36,992 nucleotides of DNA from Streptomyces antioxidans (GTDB taxonomy: Bacteria; Actinomycetota; Actinomycetes; Streptomycetales; Streptomycetaceae), in NCBI RefSeq assembly GCF_000968685.2, contig NZ_LAKD02000098.1, forward strand, positions 1 to 36,992. Direction: 5' to 3'. The notes beneath the pieces were generated by a model. That model was given only the letters and a program-made list of their open reading frames with translations, did not search any database and had not been told where the DNA came from. Position numbers and translations under genes: made by a program. Numbering within the stretch: position 1 is the stretch's first letter; each line of letters opens with the position of its first letter. Positions 13,549 through 21,341 of this stretch are shown one piece after another.

Positions 13549-15807
13549 GTGGCCACCTTCCTCTATAAACTCGGCCGGTTCGCCTTCCGGCGACGCGGCT
13601 TCGTCGCGCTGATATGGGTGGCGCTGCTCGCGGTCGCGGGCGTCGGCGCCGCCACCGCGTCCCAGCCCGCCAACGACAGCTTCTCCATTCCGGGCACCGA
13701 GGCCCAGAAGGCATTCGACCTGCTGGAACAGCGGTTCCCGGGGGGTAACGCGGACGGCGCCACCGCCCGTGTGGTCTTCCGTGCCCCGAGCGGCGAGAAG
13801 ATGACCGACCCGGCCAACAAGGCGGAGGTCACCAAGACCGTCGCCGAGCTCAAGGCCAGCTCGCCGCAGGTCGCCTCGGTCGCCGATCCCTACCAGGCCC
13901 GTGCCGTCAGTAAGGACGGCACCACGGCGTACATCCTGACCAGTTACAAGGTCAACGCCATGGAGCTGGAGGACCCCGCCAAGGACGGTCTGAAGGAGGT
14001 GGGGGAGAAGGCCCAGAAGTCGGGGCTGACGGTGCAGATCGGCGGTGACGCGCTCCAGGAGATGCCGGAGACCGGCTCCACCGAGATCATCGGCATCGCG
14101 ATCTCCGCGGTCGTCCTCGCCGTCACCTTCGGCTCGCTGGTGGCCGCCGGACTGCCCCTGCTGACCGCGCTCATCGGCGTCGGCATCGGCATCTCGTCGA
14201 TCACCGCGCTCGCCACCACCCTCGGGCTGTCCACCACCACCTCCACACTGGCGATGATGATCGGCCTAGCGGTCGGCATCGACTACGCGCTGTTCATCGT
14301 CTCCCGCTACCGCGCGGAGCTGGCCGAGGGGCGGGACCGGGAGGAAGCCGCCGGACGGGCCGTGGGCACCGCGGGCTCCGCGGTCGTCTTCGCCGGCCTT
14401 ACGGTCGTCATCGCGCTGGTCGGCCTCGCCGTCGTGAACATCCCGATGCTGACCAAGATGGGCTTCGCCGCGGCCGGTACGGTCGTCATCGCCGTCCTCA
14501 TCGCGATCAGCCTCATCCCGGCGGTGCTGGGCTTCGCGGGCAAGCGGGTGTTCGGGCGCAAGGCGCGCCGGCGGCTGGAGGAGCGTGCGGCGGCGGTCGC
14601 CGCGGGCGGCGAGGGCGTCCCCGAGGAGAAGCCCAACATGGGCACCCGCTGGGCCCGCTTCGTGCTGCGCCGCCCGTTGATGGTGCTCCTGGTGGCCGTG
14701 CTCGGCCTCGGCGCTGCCGCCGTGCCCGCCGTCAGCCTGGAGCTCGGTCTGCCGGACGACGGCTCGCAGCCGGTCAGCAGCCAGAAGCGGCAGGCGTACG
14801 ACATGATCTCCGAGGGCTTCGGCCCCGGCTCCAACGGTCCGCTGATGGTGGTCGTGGACGCCAAGGGCAGCGATGACGCCAGGGGCGCGGCCCAGCAGGT
14901 CCGTAAGGTCATCACCGGCCTGGACGGGGTGGCCGCGGTCAGCCCGGCCACGTTCAACAAGGCCGGTGACACCGCGACGCTCACCATCATCTCCCAGTAC
15001 AAGCCGAGCAGCATCGACACCGAGAACCTGGTCGGCGACATCCGGGACGAGGCGAGCGGCTTCACGTCCGACACCGGTGCCGAGGTGCTGGTGACCGGCC
15101 AGACGGCGATGAACATCGATATCTCGCAGAAGCTCAACGACGCGCTGGTGCCCTATCTGGTGCTCGTCGTCGGACTGGCCTTCCTGCTGCTGATGGTGGT
15201 CTTCCGGTCCGTCCTGGTCCCGCTCAAGGCGGCGCTCGGCTTCCTGCTCTCCGTCGTGGCGGCGCTCGGCGCGGTGGTCGCGGTCTTCCAGTGGGGCTGG
15301 CTGGCGGACCTGTTCGGGGTCGAGGAGACCGGCCCAATCATGAGCATGATGCCGATCTTCATGATCGGTGTGGTGTTCGGCCTGGCGATGGACTACGAGG
15401 TCTTCCTGGTGACCCGGATGCGGGAGGCGTACGTCCACGGCGAGCGTCCCGGCCAGGCCGTCGTGACCGGTTTCCGGCACGGTGCCCGGGTGGTCACCGC
15501 CGCCGCCGTCATCATGATCAGCGTCTTCGCCGGATTCATCGGCTCGTCGGAGTCGATGATCAAGATGATCGGCTTCGGCCTCGCCATCGCCGTTCTCTTC
15601 GACGCCTTCGTGGTCCGCATGGCCATCGTCCCGGCGGTGCTCGCGCTGCTCGGCAAGGCGGCCTGGTGGCTGCCGCGCTGGCTGGACCGGGCGCTGCCCA
15701 ATGTGGATGTGGAGGGCGAGGGGCTGCGCAGGCAGCTCGAGCGGCCCTCCGCGGCCCAGCGGCACGACAGGGACTCCGACCCGGACGCGGAGCTGACCCG
15801 CGTCTGA
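13549..15807 (+). CDS. MMPL-family (RND superfamily) membrane exporter
   Basis: The 752-residue protein is an MmpL/ActII-3-type transporter, which uses the proton gradient to export lipids, antibiotics or other hydrophobic compounds. It begins with a membrane helix (FVALIWVALLAVAGVGAA), followed by an extracytoplasmic porter domain, then five helices with the proton-relay motif GIDYALF (Asp245-Tyr246). The second half repeats this, with helix 7 at about residue 380, a second porter domain and the motif AMDYEVF (Asp615-Tyr616). The duplicated layout gives about 12 helices, the usual number. The start is GTG 13549, with GGGAG rather far upstream (13 nt). Its position after tetR suggests regulation by that repressor. 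The substrate is unknown. Confidence 0.93.
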   Translation: MATFLYKLGRFAFRRRGFVALIWVALLAVAGVGAATASQPANDSFSIPGTEAQKAFDLLEQRFPGGNADGATARVVFRAPSGEKMTDPANKAEVTKTVAELKASSPQVASVADPYQARAVSKDGTTAYILTSYKVNAMELEDPAKDGLKEVGEKAQKSGLTVQIGGDALQEMPETGSTEIIGIAISAVVLAVTFGSLVAAGLPLLTALIGVGIGISSITALATTLGLSTTTSTLAMMIGLAVGIDYALFIVSRYRAELAEGRDREEAAGRAVGTAGSAVVFAGLTVVIALVGLAVVNIPMLTKMGFAAAGTVVIAVLIAISLIPAVLGFAGKRVFGRKARRRLEERAAAVAAGGEGVPEEKPNMGTRWARFVLRRPLMVLLVAVLGLGAAAVPAVSLELGLPDDGSQPVSSQKRQAYDMISEGFGPGSNGPLMVVVDAKGSDDARGAAQQVRKVITGLDGVAAVSPATFNKAGDTATLTIISQYKPSSIDTENLVGDIRDEASGFTSDTGAEVLVTGQTAMNIDISQKLNDALVPYLVLVVGLAFLLLMVVFRSVLVPLKAALGFLLSVVAALGAVVAVFQWGWLADLFGVEETGPIMSMMPIFMIGVVFGLAMDYEVFLVTRMREAYVHGERPGQAVVTGFRHGARVVTAAAVIMISVFAGFIGSSESMIKMIGFGLAIAVLFDAFVVRMAIVPAVLALLGKAAWWLPRWLDRALPNVDVEGEGLRRQLERPSAAQRHDRDSDPDAELTRV

Positions 15808-15839
15808 CCCGTCCGGCCCTCGTATGACCCGCGTCTGAC
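15794..15839 (+). repeat. 15-bp direct repeat spanning the exporter stop codon
   Basis: TGACCCGCGTCTGAC occurs at 15794-15808 and again at 15825-15839. The first copy contains the last codons and stop of the exporter gene; the second lies just downstream. Confidence 0.85.
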
Positions 15840-15860
15840 GCCGGTCCAGCCCTTCGTTCC

Positions 15861-15894
15861 GACGGCGGCCTTCCGATCCCGGGAGGCCGCCGTC
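15861..15894 (+). terminator. Terminator of the MMPL exporter gene
   Basis: GACGGCGGCCTTCC (15861-15874) pairs with GGGAGGCCGCCGTC (15881-15894) around a 6-nt loop, with a single G-U pair in 14. It has no T tract. Confidence 0.8.
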
Positions 15895-16203
15895 CGCGTG
15901 TCCGGCTCCAGCCGTGTCGAGCTCCTGCCGTGTCCGTTCCCGCTCGGGTTCTCCACGTGTCGTCCGCGTTGGGCCGGGCCCACCAGGCCATGTTGGACTG
16001 GCTCGACGCCACGCTGGGGACCGCCCGGGTCCCGTAGCGTTCCGACGCCCGACCGGGCGCCCCTCGGCGGCCCCGTGCCGGATGAGTCCGCACAGCGCGC
16101 ACGGGCCCGCGAATCGGCCGAGGACCTGCTGGAACTCGCCTGGTCCGGGGGGCTGTGAGGCGCGTCCGCGCCGCGGGAATCCGTTTTCGCGGTGTTCGCG
16201 CTC
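15895..16203 (+). other. Intergenic stretch with possible gene remnants
   Basis: No intact gene is convincing here. Two short open stretches with Streptomyces-like codon use lie in different frames: 15930-16037 (35 codons, containing LGRAHQAMLDWLDATLG) and 16075-16158 (27 codons, containing ESAQRARARESAEDLLELAW). Neither has a ribosome binding site. Together they could be the frameshifted remains of one small gene, or chance. I do not recognise either. Confidence 0.25.
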
Positions 16204-16220
16204 TTGCGAACGACTTGCAG
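16204..16220. promoter_or_regulatory. Candidate Nur box (nickel-responsive Fur-family operator)
   Basis: The site reads TTGCGA-N5-TTGCAG, and on the other strand CTGCAA-N5-TCGCAA. The published Streptomyces Nur box is tTGCaa-N5-ttGCAA, so both half-sites match at five of six positions with the exact 5-nt spacing. It lies 52 bp before the transporter start, and TACCAT at 16229-16234 could be the -10 with this site over the -35. This implies repression when nickel is plentiful. Confidence 0.6.
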
Positions 16221-16271
16221 TTACGGGCTACCATCGGGCCGATAGCTGCAGCTCAGGAGCGGAGTCCCGCC

Positions 16272-17408
16272 ATGCATGTGCCCGACGGATTCATCGACGC
16301 ACCGGTGTCGGTGGTGACCGGTGTGGTCGCGGCCGGGGCCGTCGCGGTCAGCCTGCGCGGTGCCCGGCGGGAGCTCGATGAGCGGACCGCCCCGCTGGCG
16401 GGGCTGGTCGCGGCGTTCATCTTCGCCGTGCAGATGCTCAACTTCCCCGTGGCCGCCGGGACCAGCGGCCATCTGCTGGGCGGGGCGCTGGCCGCGATAC
16501 TCGTGGGGCCGTATACGGGGGTGTTGTGCGTCTCCGTGGTCTTGCTGATGCAGGGCGTGCTGTTCGCGGACGGCGGGCTCACCGCGCTCGGCGTCAACAT
16601 CACCGATATGGCCCTGGTCACCACGGTCGTGGCGTACGCGCTCTTCCGCGGAGTCGTGAAGCTGGCCCCGCATCGCCGCCGTACGGTCACCGTCGCGTCC
16701 TTTGTGGCCGCGCTGATCTCCGTACCGGCCGCGGCGGTGGCCTTCACGGCGATCTACGCGCTCGGCGGCACGGCCGACGTCGCGATCGGTAAGGTCTTCG
16801 CGGCGATGGTCGGTGTGCATGTGCTGATCGGTGCCGGTGAGGCGGCGATCACCGCGCTGACGGTCGGTGCCGTGGTGGCCGTACGGCCGGATCTGGTGTA
16901 CGGGGCGCGGGGAGTGACCGCGCGCCCGCTGGAGATCCGCAGCAGCCCGCTGGCCCCGGCCGCCCCGGGGGCGGTGGCGCGGGCCGAGGGCCCGGCGGCC
17001 GAAGCCGCTCCCGCGACGGCGACCTCCGAGGCCTCCGAGCCCGCCGGGGCCCCTGAGCCCGCTGGCACCCCCGAGCCCGCCGCCGCGCCACGGCGGTCGG
17101 CGCGGCGCGTGTGGTGGGCCGGACTCGCGGCCGCGCTGCTGTGCGCCGGGGTCGTCAGCTTCTACGCCTCCGCCAGCCCCGACGGGCTGGAGAAGGTCGC
17201 CCATGACAAGGGGATCGACCAGAACGAAGAGGACCACGCCGCCAAGGACTCCCCGCTCGCCGACTACGGCGTCAAGGACATCACCGACGCCCGGCTCTCC
17301 GGCGGGCTCGCCGGGGTGATCGGGGTCGGCGCCACGCTCGCCGTCGGCTCCGGGGTCTTCATCGTCGTACGGCGGCGCAGGGCGACGGCCGAGAGCGAGC
17401 GGTCCTGA
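16272..17408 (+). CDS. ECF metal transporter substrate-binding subunit, CbiM/NikM fused to a PDGLE (N-type) domain
   Basis: The 378-residue membrane protein begins MHVPDGFID, the N-terminal metal-binding motif of CbiM/NikM in which Met1 and His2 help ligate Ni2+ or Co2+. The CbiM domain, with several membrane helices, covers residues 1-220. A low-complexity Ala/Pro/Glu linker with EPAGAPEPAGTPEPA repeats follows (about 240-275), then a C-terminal N-type domain: a helix, the SPDGLEKVA motif of the PDGLE family, and a final helix before a basic tail. The fusion replaces separate M and N subunits. ATG 16272 is certain because the motif must be N-terminal, and GGAG lies 7 nt upstream. The operon continues with CbiQ and CbiO. 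The upstream Nur-like box favours nickel over cobalt; I see no cobalamin riboswitch. Confidence 0.9.
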   Translation: MHVPDGFIDAPVSVVTGVVAAGAVAVSLRGARRELDERTAPLAGLVAAFIFAVQMLNFPVAAGTSGHLLGGALAAILVGPYTGVLCVSVVLLMQGVLFADGGLTALGVNITDMALVTTVVAYALFRGVVKLAPHRRRTVTVASFVAALISVPAAAVAFTAIYALGGTADVAIGKVFAAMVGVHVLIGAGEAAITALTVGAVVAVRPDLVYGARGVTARPLEIRSSPLAPAAPGAVARAEGPAAEAAPATATSEASEPAGAPEPAGTPEPAAAPRRSARRVWWAGLAAALLCAGVVSFYASASPDGLEKVAHDKGIDQNEEDHAAKDSPLADYGVKDITDARLSGGLAGVIGVGATLAVGSGVFIVVRRRRATAESERS

Positions 17409-17410
17409 CC

Positions 17411-18175
17411 GTGGGCGCAGGACACGCGCACAAGCTCTACCGGGAGGGCCGGTCGCCCGTCCACGCCCTCCCCCCGCACTGCAAGATCGCCGCCGTCTTC
17501 TGCTTCGTCCTGGTGGTCGTCTCCACGCCCCGCGAGGCCGTCTGGGCGTTCGGGGCGTACGCGGCGCTGCTGGCCGGAGTGGCGGCGGCGGCCCGGATCC
17601 CCGCCGGGTACGTACTGCGGCGGCTGCTGATCGAGGTCCCCTTCGTGGCCTTCGCCGTGCTGATGCCGTTCGTCGCGGAGGGCCCGCGGGTGGAGGCGCT
17701 GGGGATGTCGCTCAGCGCGTCGGGGCTGTGGAGCGCCTGGAACATCCTCGCCAAGGGCACCCTCGGCGTCGCCGCCTCCGTCCTCCTGGCGTCCACGACC
17801 GAACTGCGCGCCCTGCTGCTGGGTTTGCAGCGGCTTCGGATGCCCTCGCTGCTGGTCCAGATCGCCTCGTTCATGATCCGCTACGGGGACGTCATCTCCG
17901 ATGAGATGCGCCGGATGCGGATCGCCCGCCAGTCGCGCGGCTTCGAGGCGCGCGGGGTTCGGCACTGGGGGGTGCTCGCCTCCTCGGCCGGGGCGCTGTT
18001 CATCCGCTCCTACGAACGGGGCGAACGGGTCCACCTGGCGATGGTCAGCCGGGGCTATACGGGCACCATGCCGGTGATCGACGATGTGACGGCGTCCCGT
18101 ACCCAGTGGGCGCACGCCGCCGCCCTCCCGCTGACCGCCCTGGCGGTCTGCCTGACCGGATGGATGCTGCCGTGA
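17411..18175 (+). CDS. cbiQ: ECF transporter transmembrane subunit CbiQ/NikQ
   Basis: The 254-residue protein is the T component of the metal transporter, coupling ATP hydrolysis by the A component to the substrate-binding subunit. It has about five hydrophobic segments, beginning with CKIAAVFCFVLVVVS, and the conserved coupling helices: RIARQSRGFEARG (the Ala-Arg-Gly-type motif that contacts the ATPase) and a second ARG-like region near MVSRGYTG. Length is typical. It starts at GTG 17411, two bases after the upstream stop, and its stop overlaps the start of the ATPase gene, so the three genes are co-translated. Confidence 0.92.
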   Translation: MGAGHAHKLYREGRSPVHALPPHCKIAAVFCFVLVVVSTPREAVWAFGAYAALLAGVAAAARIPAGYVLRRLLIEVPFVAFAVLMPFVAEGPRVEALGMSLSASGLWSAWNILAKGTLGVAASVLLASTTELRALLLGLQRLRMPSLLVQIASFMIRYGDVISDEMRRMRIARQSRGFEARGVRHWGVLASSAGALFIRSYERGERVHLAMVSRGYTGTMPVIDDVTASRTQWAHAAALPLTALAVCLTGWMLP

Positions 18176-18951
18176 CCGACCCCGCCACCACCCCGCCCTC
18201 CCTCGAGGTGTCCGGTCTGGCCTACGCCTACCCCGACGGCCACCAAGCCCTCTTCGGCGTCGATCTGACCGTGGCCCGCGGCGAGCGGGTGGCGCTCCTC
18301 GGGCCCAACGGCGCGGGCAAGACCACGCTCGTGCTGCACCTCAACGGCATCCTTACGGCGGGCGCCGGGACGGTCACGGTCGCGGGGCTGCCGGTGGCGA
18401 AGGCGCATCTGGCCGAGATCCGGCGCAGGGTGGGCATCGTCTTCCAGGACCCGGACGACCAGCTGTTCATGCCGACCGTCCGCGAGGACGTGGCCTTCGG
18501 CCCGGCCGCGGCCGGGCTGCGCGGCGCGGAGCTGGAGGAGCGGGTGCGCCGCGCGCTGGAGCGGGTCGGGATGGCGGAGTTCGCCGACCGGCCGCCGCAC
18601 CACCTCTCCTTCGGGCAGCGGCGGCGGGTGGCCGTGGCGACCGTACTGGCCATGGAGCCGGAGATCCTGGTCCTGGACGAGCCCTCGTCCAACCTCGACC
18701 CGGCCTCGCGCCGCGAACTCGCCGACATCCTGCGGTCGCTGGAGGTGACCGTGCTGATGGTCACCCATGATCTGCCGTACGCGCTGGAGCTGTGCCCGCG
18801 CGCGGTGGTGCTCAGCGGCGGGGTGATCGCGGCGGACGGCGGAACGCAGGAGCTGCTGTGCGACGAGGAGCTGATGCGCGAGCACCGGCTGGAGCTCCCC
18901 TTCGGCTTCGACCCGCGCTCGGTGCGGGTGCCGGTGTTTCCGGCGAGGTGA
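18172..18951 (+). CDS. cbiO: ECF transporter ATPase subunit CbiO/NikO
   Basis: The 259-residue ABC ATPase powers the metal transporter. It shows Walker A GPNGAGKTT, Q-loop FQDPDDQLF (the DPDDQ form is typical of cobalt/nickel ECF ATPases), signature LSFGQRRRV, Walker B ILVLDEPSSNLD and H-loop VTHD. The start is taken as GTG 18172, overlapping the cbiQ stop as GTGA with GGATGG about 8 nt upstream; an in-frame ATG at 18160 is an alternative giving four more residues. It is the last gene of the operon. No strong terminator follows; the next 130 bp contain GC-rich repeats. Confidence 0.93.
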   Translation: MTDPATTPPSLEVSGLAYAYPDGHQALFGVDLTVARGERVALLGPNGAGKTTLVLHLNGILTAGAGTVTVAGLPVAKAHLAEIRRRVGIVFQDPDDQLFMPTVREDVAFGPAAAGLRGAELEERVRRALERVGMAEFADRPPHHLSFGQRRRVAVATVLAMEPEILVLDEPSSNLDPASRRELADILRSLEVTVLMVTHDLPYALELCPRAVVLSGGVIAADGGTQELLCDEELMREHRLELPFGFDPRSVRVPVFPAR

Positions 18952-19007
18952 GGTGCCGGATGCCGGAGTGTCCGGTGCGGGTGACGTGAGGATGCCGGTG
19001 TTTCCGG
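18929..19007 (+). repeat. 15-bp direct repeat and degenerate CCGGTG repeats after cbiO
   Basis: TGCCGGTGTTTCCGG occurs at 18929-18943, in the last cbiO codons, and at 18993-19007. Many shorter GCCGGTG copies lie between and after them up to about 19050. The region separates cbiO from the convergent serine hydrolase gene. Confidence 0.8.
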
Positions 19008-19087
19008 TGCCGGTGCCGATGAGGTCCACCGTGCCGGTGCACACCGTGGCAGTGAGGTGACCGCCCCGCCCGCGGCGCCATGGGCCG

Positions 19088-20353
19088 TTACGCCTCCCGC
19101 GCCGCCAGACTGGTCCGCACCGCGCGTACGAGCGCCTGCGCACGGGGATCGGCGGTCACACCGCGCCGCATCCCGTTGGTGACGTAGGCAAAGCCGACGC
19201 GCGCCTCCGGGTCGGCGAAGGCCAGGGAGCCACCGCGCCCCGGGTGGCCGAAGGAGCCCGGCCCCAGCAGCGGGCAGGCCGGGCCGTGCAGCATATAGCC
19301 GAGGCCGAAGCGGGTGCCGACGACCAGGACCCGGTCCGGGCCCGCGGACTCCTCGGTACGGGCCATCGTCAGCGTCGCCGGGGCGAACAGCCTGCCCCCC
19401 GAGCGGGCCGTACGGGCGGAGGGCAGCGGGCCGATCAGCGCCGCGTAGAAGCGGGCCAGCGCCTCGGCGGTCGCGACCCCGCCCGAGGCGGGCAACTCGG
19501 CGGCCAGATACGCGGGGTCGTTCTCGTCCGGCAGCGGGGTGATCGCGGCGAACGCCCGCCGGGTCAGCGACTCGGGGTCCCGGTACGCCTCGGCGACCGA
19601 CCGCTTGGGGCGCAGCCGCGGCCCCTGGGCGGCGGGCGCGGAGAGCGCCTCCACCGCCGCGATCCGGCCCACCCGGCCCCAAAGCTCCTCGGGCAGCCCG
19701 AGCCACAGGTCGAGCCCCAGCGGCCGGGCGATCTCCTCGGCGATCCAGCGCCCGATGGTCCGCCCGGTGACCCTGCGGACCAGCTCGCCCAGCAGCCAGC
19801 TGTACGTCTGGGCGTGATAGCCGTGCGCCGTACCGGGCTCCCACACGGGCCGTTGGGCGGCGACGGCCCGCGGTCCGGATATGCCGTCGATGGCCTCGGC
19901 GGGGGTCAGCGGGGTGTCGAGCACGGGCACGCCGGTGCGGTGGGTGAGCAGATGGCGCACCAGGACCCGCTCCTTACCGGCCGCCTTGAACTCCGGCCAG
20001 TAGGTGCTGACCCGGCCGTCCAGGTCCAGCTGGCCGCGCTGGTGCAGCAGCAGCGGCACGGCGGCGGCCACGCCCTTGGTGACCGACCGGACGACCTGCG
20101 CGGTGTCCTGGGCCCAGGGCTCGGGTCCGTCGCCGGACTCCCCGTTGTCCTTACGGTCGTCGAAGTCCTTACGGTCGTCGGACGCCTCACCGCTGTCGGG
20201 GGTCTTCGTACCGCCCCACAGATCGACGACCTTCTCGCCCTCCCGGTACAGGACCACGGCCGCGCCGCGCTCGCCGTGCCGGGCGAAGTTCGCCGCGAAG
20301 GCGTCCCGGACCGGTTCGAAACCGTCCGCCACCGTGCCCTGGACGTCCATCAC
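19088..20353 (-). CDS. Beta-lactamase-fold serine hydrolase (class C / esterase type)
   Basis: The 421-residue protein belongs to the beta-lactamase/DD-peptidase-like superfamily, esterase branch (EstB-like). It has the SxxK nucleophile motif SVTKG, a Tyr motif in HGYHAQTYSW and an HPGRGGS motif in place of KTG. No signal peptide is seen, so it is probably cytoplasmic, and beta-lactam hydrolysis is not implied. It starts GTG-ATG at 20351-20353/20348-20350; GGGAG 7 nt before the GTG favours that codon. Oddly, an acidic/basic insert of about 30 residues (TPDSGEASDDRKDFDDRKD and onward) sits between the first strands and the nucleophile motif. It contains a duplicated DDRKD encoded by a 16-bp repeat. 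The gene converges on the cbiO operon and is divergent from the following SDR. Confidence 0.87.
   Translation of the reverse strand: MMDVQGTVADGFEPVRDAFAANFARHGERGAAVVLYREGEKVVDLWGGTKTPDSGEASDDRKDFDDRKDNGESGDGPEPWAQDTAQVVRSVTKGVAAAVPLLLHQRGQLDLDGRVSTYWPEFKAAGKERVLVRHLLTHRTGVPVLDTPLTPAEAIDGISGPRAVAAQRPVWEPGTAHGYHAQTYSWLLGELVRRVTGRTIGRWIAEEIARPLGLDLWLGLPEELWGRVGRIAAVEALSAPAAQGPRLRPKRSVAEAYRDPESLTRRAFAAITPLPDENDPAYLAAELPASGGVATAEALARFYAALIGPLPSARTARSGGRLFAPATLTMARTEESAGPDRVLVVGTRFGLGYMLHGPACPLLGPGSFGHPGRGGSLAFADPEARVGFAYVTNGMRRGVTADPRAQALVRAVRTSLAAREA
20147..20180 (-). repeat. 16-bp direct repeat encoding the DDRKD duplication
   Basis: GTCCTTACGGTCGTCG occurs at 20147-20162 and 20165-20180, an 18-bp period that preserves the frame. 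Each copy contains the octamer CCTTACGG discussed in the findings. Confidence 0.9.
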
Positions 20354-20425
20354 TGTCCGACTCCCGCCATGCCGACCCGAGCGTGTGTGCTGTGATTCTC
20401 TTATGGTGCAACGCCCCGCGCGGGA

Positions 20426-20452
20426 GGATCATGCCGGGGCCGGTCATGATCC
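20426..20452. promoter_or_regulatory. 27-bp inverted repeat upstream of the SDR gene, candidate operator
   Basis: GGATCATG (20426-20433) and CATGATCC (20445-20452) are perfect 8-bp arms around an 11-nt GC-rich spacer. They lie between a weak -10-like TATGGT (20402-20407) and the SDR start at 20513, in the gap divergent from the serine hydrolase gene. Either gene could be its target. Confidence 0.45.
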
Positions 20453-20512
20453 CGGCGGGACCCGCAGCCATGGGGAGGCGGCGGTCCCGGAGCCGACGAG
20501 AAGGGGCACACG

Positions 20513-21313
20513 GTGCGGAGATTCGAGGGCTACGCGGTCATGCTCACCGGCGCGGGGCGCGGAATCGGGGAGGTGACCGCCCGCCGGTTCGCCGACGAGG
20601 GCGCCAGGGTGCTGATCACCGACCTGGACGGCGAACGGGCCGCCAAGGCCGCCGAGTCCATACGGGCGGACGGCGGCGAAGCCGAGTCGCTGGGCTGCGA
20701 GGTGGCCCGCCGGGCGGATGTCGAGGCGGCCGTGGCGCACGCCGTAAGGAGCTTCGGAAGGCTGGACGTCCTGGTCAACAGCGCCCACTCATGCCATGTC
20801 GACGCCCCGCTCTTCGAGGACCAGGCGGACGACGAGTGGCAGCAGGACATCGATGTCACCCTGGGCGGCGCCTTCCGCTGCTCCCGCGCCGCGCTGCCGC
20901 ATCTTGCCGCCGCGGACGGCCGGGGCGCGATCGTCAACGTCGGCTCGGTCAACGGCCTCCAGGACTTCGGCAACCACGCCTACAGCGCCGCCAAGGCGGG
21001 CCTGGGCAGCCTCACCCGCACCCTGGCCACCCACGCCGCCGCCCGGGGCGTCCGCGTCAACCTCGTGGCCCCCGGCACGATCCGCACCCCCGGCTGGGAC
21101 GGCCAGGAGGACACCCTGCGCCGCGCCGCCGAGGCCTACCCCCTCGGCCGGGTCGGCGAACCCGCCGACATCGCCGCCGCCATCACCTTCCTCGCCTCCT
21201 CCGACGCCGCCTGGATCACCGGGACCACCCTCCCCGTGGACGGCGGCATCACGACCACGAACGTGGCGGTGCGCAGGGCCTTCGGCCACGTGGAGACGCC
21301 CAGCGAGACATAG
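20513..21313 (+). CDS. Short-chain dehydrogenase/reductase (SDR), FabG-like
   Basis: The 266-residue protein is a classical SDR. The cofactor motif is TGAGRGIG (residues 12-19), Asp in ITDLDGERA suggests NAD(H) preference, and the catalytic Ser (NVGSVNG), Tyr and Lys (YSAAK) are present. The C-terminal LPVDGGITTT is the usual FabG-like ending. The structural NNAG motif is altered to NSAH. It starts at GTG 20513 with AAGGGG 6 nt upstream. It is a single gene converging on the EamA transporter with only 28 bp between stops, and it carries a 27-bp inverted repeat upstream. The substrate is unknown. Confidence 0.92.
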   Translation: MRRFEGYAVMLTGAGRGIGEVTARRFADEGARVLITDLDGERAAKAAESIRADGGEAESLGCEVARRADVEAAVAHAVRSFGRLDVLVNSAHSCHVDAPLFEDQADDEWQQDIDVTLGGAFRCSRAALPHLAAADGRGAIVNVGSVNGLQDFGNHAYSAAKAGLGSLTRTLATHAAARGVRVNLVAPGTIRTPGWDGQEDTLRRAAEAYPLGRVGEPADIAAAITFLASSDAAWITGTTLPVDGGITTTNVAVRRAFGHVETPSET

Positions 21314-21341
21314 TCGCGGCCGCCCTGCCGGGCGTGCGCGG

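Noticed and set aside
9303..13556. A very long minus-strand open frame running past the tricorn start to 13556
   Set aside because: The part beyond 12599 is antisense to tetR and lacks homology to tricorn; open antisense frames are common in GC-rich DNA.
16100..16271. Cobalamin riboswitch upstream of the metal transporter
   Set aside because: No B12-box-like sequence or sufficient leader is visible; a Nur-type operator explains the region better.
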